Positions 24,246-25,895 of a stretch of DNA of 25,895 bases are shown here, one piece after another (position 1 is the stretch's first letter; the number at the start of each line of letters is the position of its first letter). The notes under the pieces are model-generated. The model had not been told where the DNA came from and did not search any database. It saw only the letters and a list, made by a program, of their open reading frames with translations. The stretch comes from UBA1231 sp045652765 (lineage in GTDB: Bacteria; Bacillota_I; Bacilli_A; ML615J-28; CAG-313): contig JAZOLG010000034.1 of assembly GCA_045652765.1 (NCBI GenBank), forward strand, positions 1 to 25,895, written 5' to 3'. The position numbers and the translations under genes are program-made.

Positions 24246-25460
24246 TTAAATACCTAAGAATTCATGTTCCTCAGTTTTTTCTTTGTTTTTAATATGATTA
24301 ATCATAAATACGTATTTTAAACTATTAAAATTATTTCTTAATTTTTTATGATCCCTGATTTTAAATGCGACATCTTGTACTCTAAATAGTACACCGCTTT
24401 TACCAGCAACCGCAACACCTTCCATATCATCGATAAAGAATTTGTGTCTTTCCTTACCAGTTAAAAATTCAATTCGATCTTTTAATAATTTAATAGTACC
24501 AACACCAATAAGTGTTTTATTTTTACCTGATGTAAATGAATATATTTCTACATTTTGATCTTCAAAAATGACTTCATTAGTTTCAATATCAAAATCTAAA
24601 ATGTATTTAACTTGTTCATTATACCAATCTTTTATATAAGGTAGTTTATAAAGTTCACCATCTTTAGTAATTGATAAGTTTTCATGATATTGCCAAGTAG
24701 TATTACATTTAGTACATTTAAACTCATTCTTATGTGATTCAATAGTATTAATACTATTACATTCAGGACATTTAAAGATAACTCTTTCAATACATTCTGC
24801 TTTTTCTTTCGATTTAAATAAATAACCACTTTCCATATCATTAACATTAAGTTCATTCAATATTAAATTGTGTAGTTCATCATCAGTTAAATCTTTATAT
24901 TCACTAGGCTCTAAAATTCTTTTTAAATTTACAGCTAAATGACCTTTACGTTTTTTTAAAGACCATCTAGGATCGACACCATATCCACCATTAATGTTAT
25001 AAATTAAAATTGGAACGTTAGTTTTTTTAAAAAACTTAGTGATTGCTGGTGATATATAACAAAGTTCACCCGTATATGTTCTATTACCCTCAGGAAATAC
25101 CGCAACTGTTCCACCTTCTTTAATAACTTTTAACATCGTTTTAACAGTTTGTATATCACTTTTTCCTTTACTTTTTGGAATAATACCAGTAATAAATTGT
25201 AACCACCATGATAAATATTTAATGTTGAATAAATCATCACTACCAACAAAATATAACATTTTATTAAATGCTAGATTTAAAAAAATTGGATCTAGTGTTG
25301 TAACATGATTACATACAACAATATAATTTTGATTTTTCTTGATTTTGAATTTGTCTCTTTTAAAATGATACTTAATTTTTAAAGGTATTAACAATATTAA
25401 ATGTAAAAACTTTTTAAAAAAAGTATGACGTTTTTTTACCCATTGTTTCTTTTTAGCCAT
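24246..25460 (-). CDS. PlsC-like glycerophosphate acyltransferase with zinc ribbon
   Basis: A 404-residue protein. The ATG at 25460 is used because GGGTGAT precedes it; a GTG at 25469 lies in that site. Residues 1-45 are basic with a hydrophobic stretch (membrane contact). The acyltransferase domain has NHVTTLD (H52, D57), a middle block GIIPKSKG (92-99) and FPEGNRT (122-128), the catalytic and glycerophosphate-binding motifs of 1-acyl-glycerol-3-phosphate acyltransferases, which make phosphatidic acid. Unlike usual PlsC (about 240 residues) it continues with a CPEC...CTKC zinc ribbon (C231, C234, C249, C252) and a beta-rich C-terminal domain of about 130 residues. The tail may regulate or dock the enzyme. 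Monocistronic. Confidence 0.88.
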   Translation of the reverse strand: MAKKKQWVKKRHTFFKKFLHLILLIPLKIKYHFKRDKFKIKKNQNYIVVCNHVTTLDPIFLNLAFNKMLYFVGSDDLFNIKYLSWWLQFITGIIPKSKGKSDIQTVKTMLKVIKEGGTVAVFPEGNRTYTGELCYISPAITKFFKKTNVPILIYNINGGYGVDPRWSLKKRKGHLAVNLKRILEPSEYKDLTDDELHNLILNELNVNDMESGYLFKSKEKAECIERVIFKCPECNSINTIESHKNEFKCTKCNTTWQYHENLSITKDGELYKLPYIKDWYNEQVKYILDFDIETNEVIFEDQNVEIYSFTSGKNKTLIGVGTIKLLKDRIEFLTGKERHKFFIDDMEGVAVAGKSGVLFRVQDVAFKIRDHKKLRNNFNSLKYVFMINHIKNKEKTEEHEFLGI

Positions 25461-25502
25461 AATAATCACCCTTATTAGATTATATTAATCATAATTACTA
25501 TT

Positions 25503-25531
25503 ATTATATCATTTTAAGACAATTTTATCAA
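25503..25531 (-). promoter_or_regulatory. Promoter of PlsC-like gene
   Basis: TTGATA (25526-25531), 17 bases, TATAAT (25503-25508) with TGA extension. Confidence 0.8.
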
Positions 25532-25570
25532 CTAATTAATTATTGCTTTAATTTTAGAAATATTTTATAT

Positions 25571-25602
25571 AAAAATTAAAAAGTGAACAATAGTTCACTT
25601 TT
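25571..25602 (-). terminator. Terminator after Xre remnant
   Basis: AAAAGTGAAC (25579-25588), loop AATA, GTTCACTTTT (25593-25602), then a minus-strand T-run (TTTAATTTTT). It overlaps the remnant's stop codon. Confidence 0.85.
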
Positions 25603-25722
25603 ACTTTAATATATTTATCTGATCTTGAACATAGATTTCTTCAGCTTCGACATTTTCAGCATGTTCGTTTTGTGTTAAGTTTAATTCTTTTCTTAATTTT
25701 TGAATCGTTTACCTAAATTCAT
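25601..25722 (-). pseudogene. Frameshifted N-terminal remnant of an Xre-type HTH regulator
   Basis: The ATG at 25722 has AAAGGAT upstream and reads MNLGKRFKN before a TAA after nine codons. Adding one A in the run CAAAAAT restores KKLRKELNLTQNEHAE, which matches the start of Xre/HTH_3 regulators (LGKRIKKLRKELxLTQEELAE). The restored frame runs only to 25601, about 40 codons, and lacks the recognition helix, so it is also truncated. A promoter and a terminator flank it. An assembly or sequencing slip in the A-run cannot be excluded, but would not explain the short tail. Confidence 0.6.
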
Positions 25723-25757
25723 GATTTTATCCTTTCATTAATAACTATTACAATAAA

Positions 25758-25786
25758 ATTTTAACAAATTATTACATAATTATCAA
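25758..25786 (-). promoter_or_regulatory. Promoter of Xre remnant
   Basis: TTGATA (25781-25786), 17 bases, TAAAAT (25758-25763). Confidence 0.6.
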
Positions 25787-25816
25787 TAAAGCATTTATTG
25801 AATTTACTAAATATTT

Positions 25817-25835
25817 ACTCAAGCATTACTTGAGT
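25817..25835. repeat. Inverted repeat upstream of the Xre remnant promoter
   Basis: ACTCAAG and CTTGAGT, perfect 7-base arms with a 5-base gap, about 30 bases upstream of the -35. It could be the binding site of the former Xre regulator. On the plus strand it is followed by a T-run, but no plus-strand gene leads into it. Confidence 0.4.
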
Positions 25836-25846
25836 TATTGTTTTTT

Positions 25847-25870
25847 AAAAAAGACAACTATTGTTGTCTT
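25847..25870 (-). terminator. Terminator of the gene entering from the right edge
   Basis: AAGACAAC (25851-25858), loop TATT, GTTGTCTT (25863-25870), followed on the minus strand by six T. Confidence 0.8.
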
Positions 25871-25895
25871 CTAAGTTCTGCAATTTCAAATATTA
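25858..25895 (-). CDS. Last codons of a gene cut by the right window edge
   Basis: A minus-strand frame enters from the edge and ends IFEIAELRRQQ at a TAG (25858-25860) placed inside the terminator hairpin. The position fits a gene end, but 11 codons cannot identify the product. Confidence 0.35.
   Translation of the reverse strand, partial: IFEIAELRRQQ

Noticed and set aside
24632..24856. Second minus-strand frame of 74 codons inside the PlsC-like gene
   Set aside because: It is an overlapping frame of the zinc-ribbon region with biased composition and no ribosome site.
1..25895. Mycoplasma genetic code (TGA as Trp)
   Set aside because: Trp codons are TGG in all genes and TGA ends the RexA-like gene in an ATGA overlap.

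Overview
The window is a strongly AT-rich bacterial chromosome segment. Tryptophan is written TGG throughout and TGA is used as a stop (for example the ATGA stop/start overlap at 4728-4731), so the standard bacterial code applies and not the Mycoplasma code. Good AGGAGG-type ribosome sites, TTGACA-17-TATAAT promoters, a long-form ribosome hibernation factor, and many surface lipoproteins with BspA-type leucine-rich repeats or Big_2 Ig-like domains suggest a low-GC Firmicute or Acholeplasma/Izemoplasma-type Mollicute relative. That placement is inference. Nearly everything is on the minus strand; only one gene, an acyltransferase, is on plus.

Right-to-left transcription makes two defence-like cassettes on the left. 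At 1-3874 a PHP-like/ABC-type ATPase is followed by a 91-residue protein and an HNH nuclease that runs off the window. The layout recalls Septu (ATPase plus HNH) and three-component ABC-ATPase conflict systems. At 4225-5588 a soluble 286-residue protein is translationally coupled to a four-helix membrane protein, the layout of lambda RexA-RexB.

The middle (5589-9320) holds two paralogous ECF sigma / membrane anti-sigma operons. Both sigma genes share an 18-base upstream motif that may be their autoregulatory promoter. Between the cassettes lie three copies of a small transcription unit (about 100-120 nt): a consensus promoter, a conserved 5' end, and an intrinsic terminator. They look like a paralogous small RNA family, or attenuator leaders. 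This is the most unusual non-coding signal here.

From 9321 to 11523 a membrane-anchored HNH protein with a topoisomerase-type zinc finger diverges from a membrane acyltransferase. From 11551 to 23191 lies a surface-protein region in three transcription units: a leucine-rich lipoprotein, a lipoprotein and a membrane metallophosphoesterase; a 963-residue leucine-rich surface protein coupled to an amidase; and two Big_2 lipoproteins, one carrying a ComEC-like metallo-beta-lactamase domain.

The right end is housekeeping: hpf, a small unknown gene, and a PlsC-like acyltransferase with an added zinc ribbon. Beyond it are a frameshifted Xre-type regulator remnant and the last codons of one more gene. 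No rRNA, tRNA, CRISPR array or complete insertion sequence was seen.
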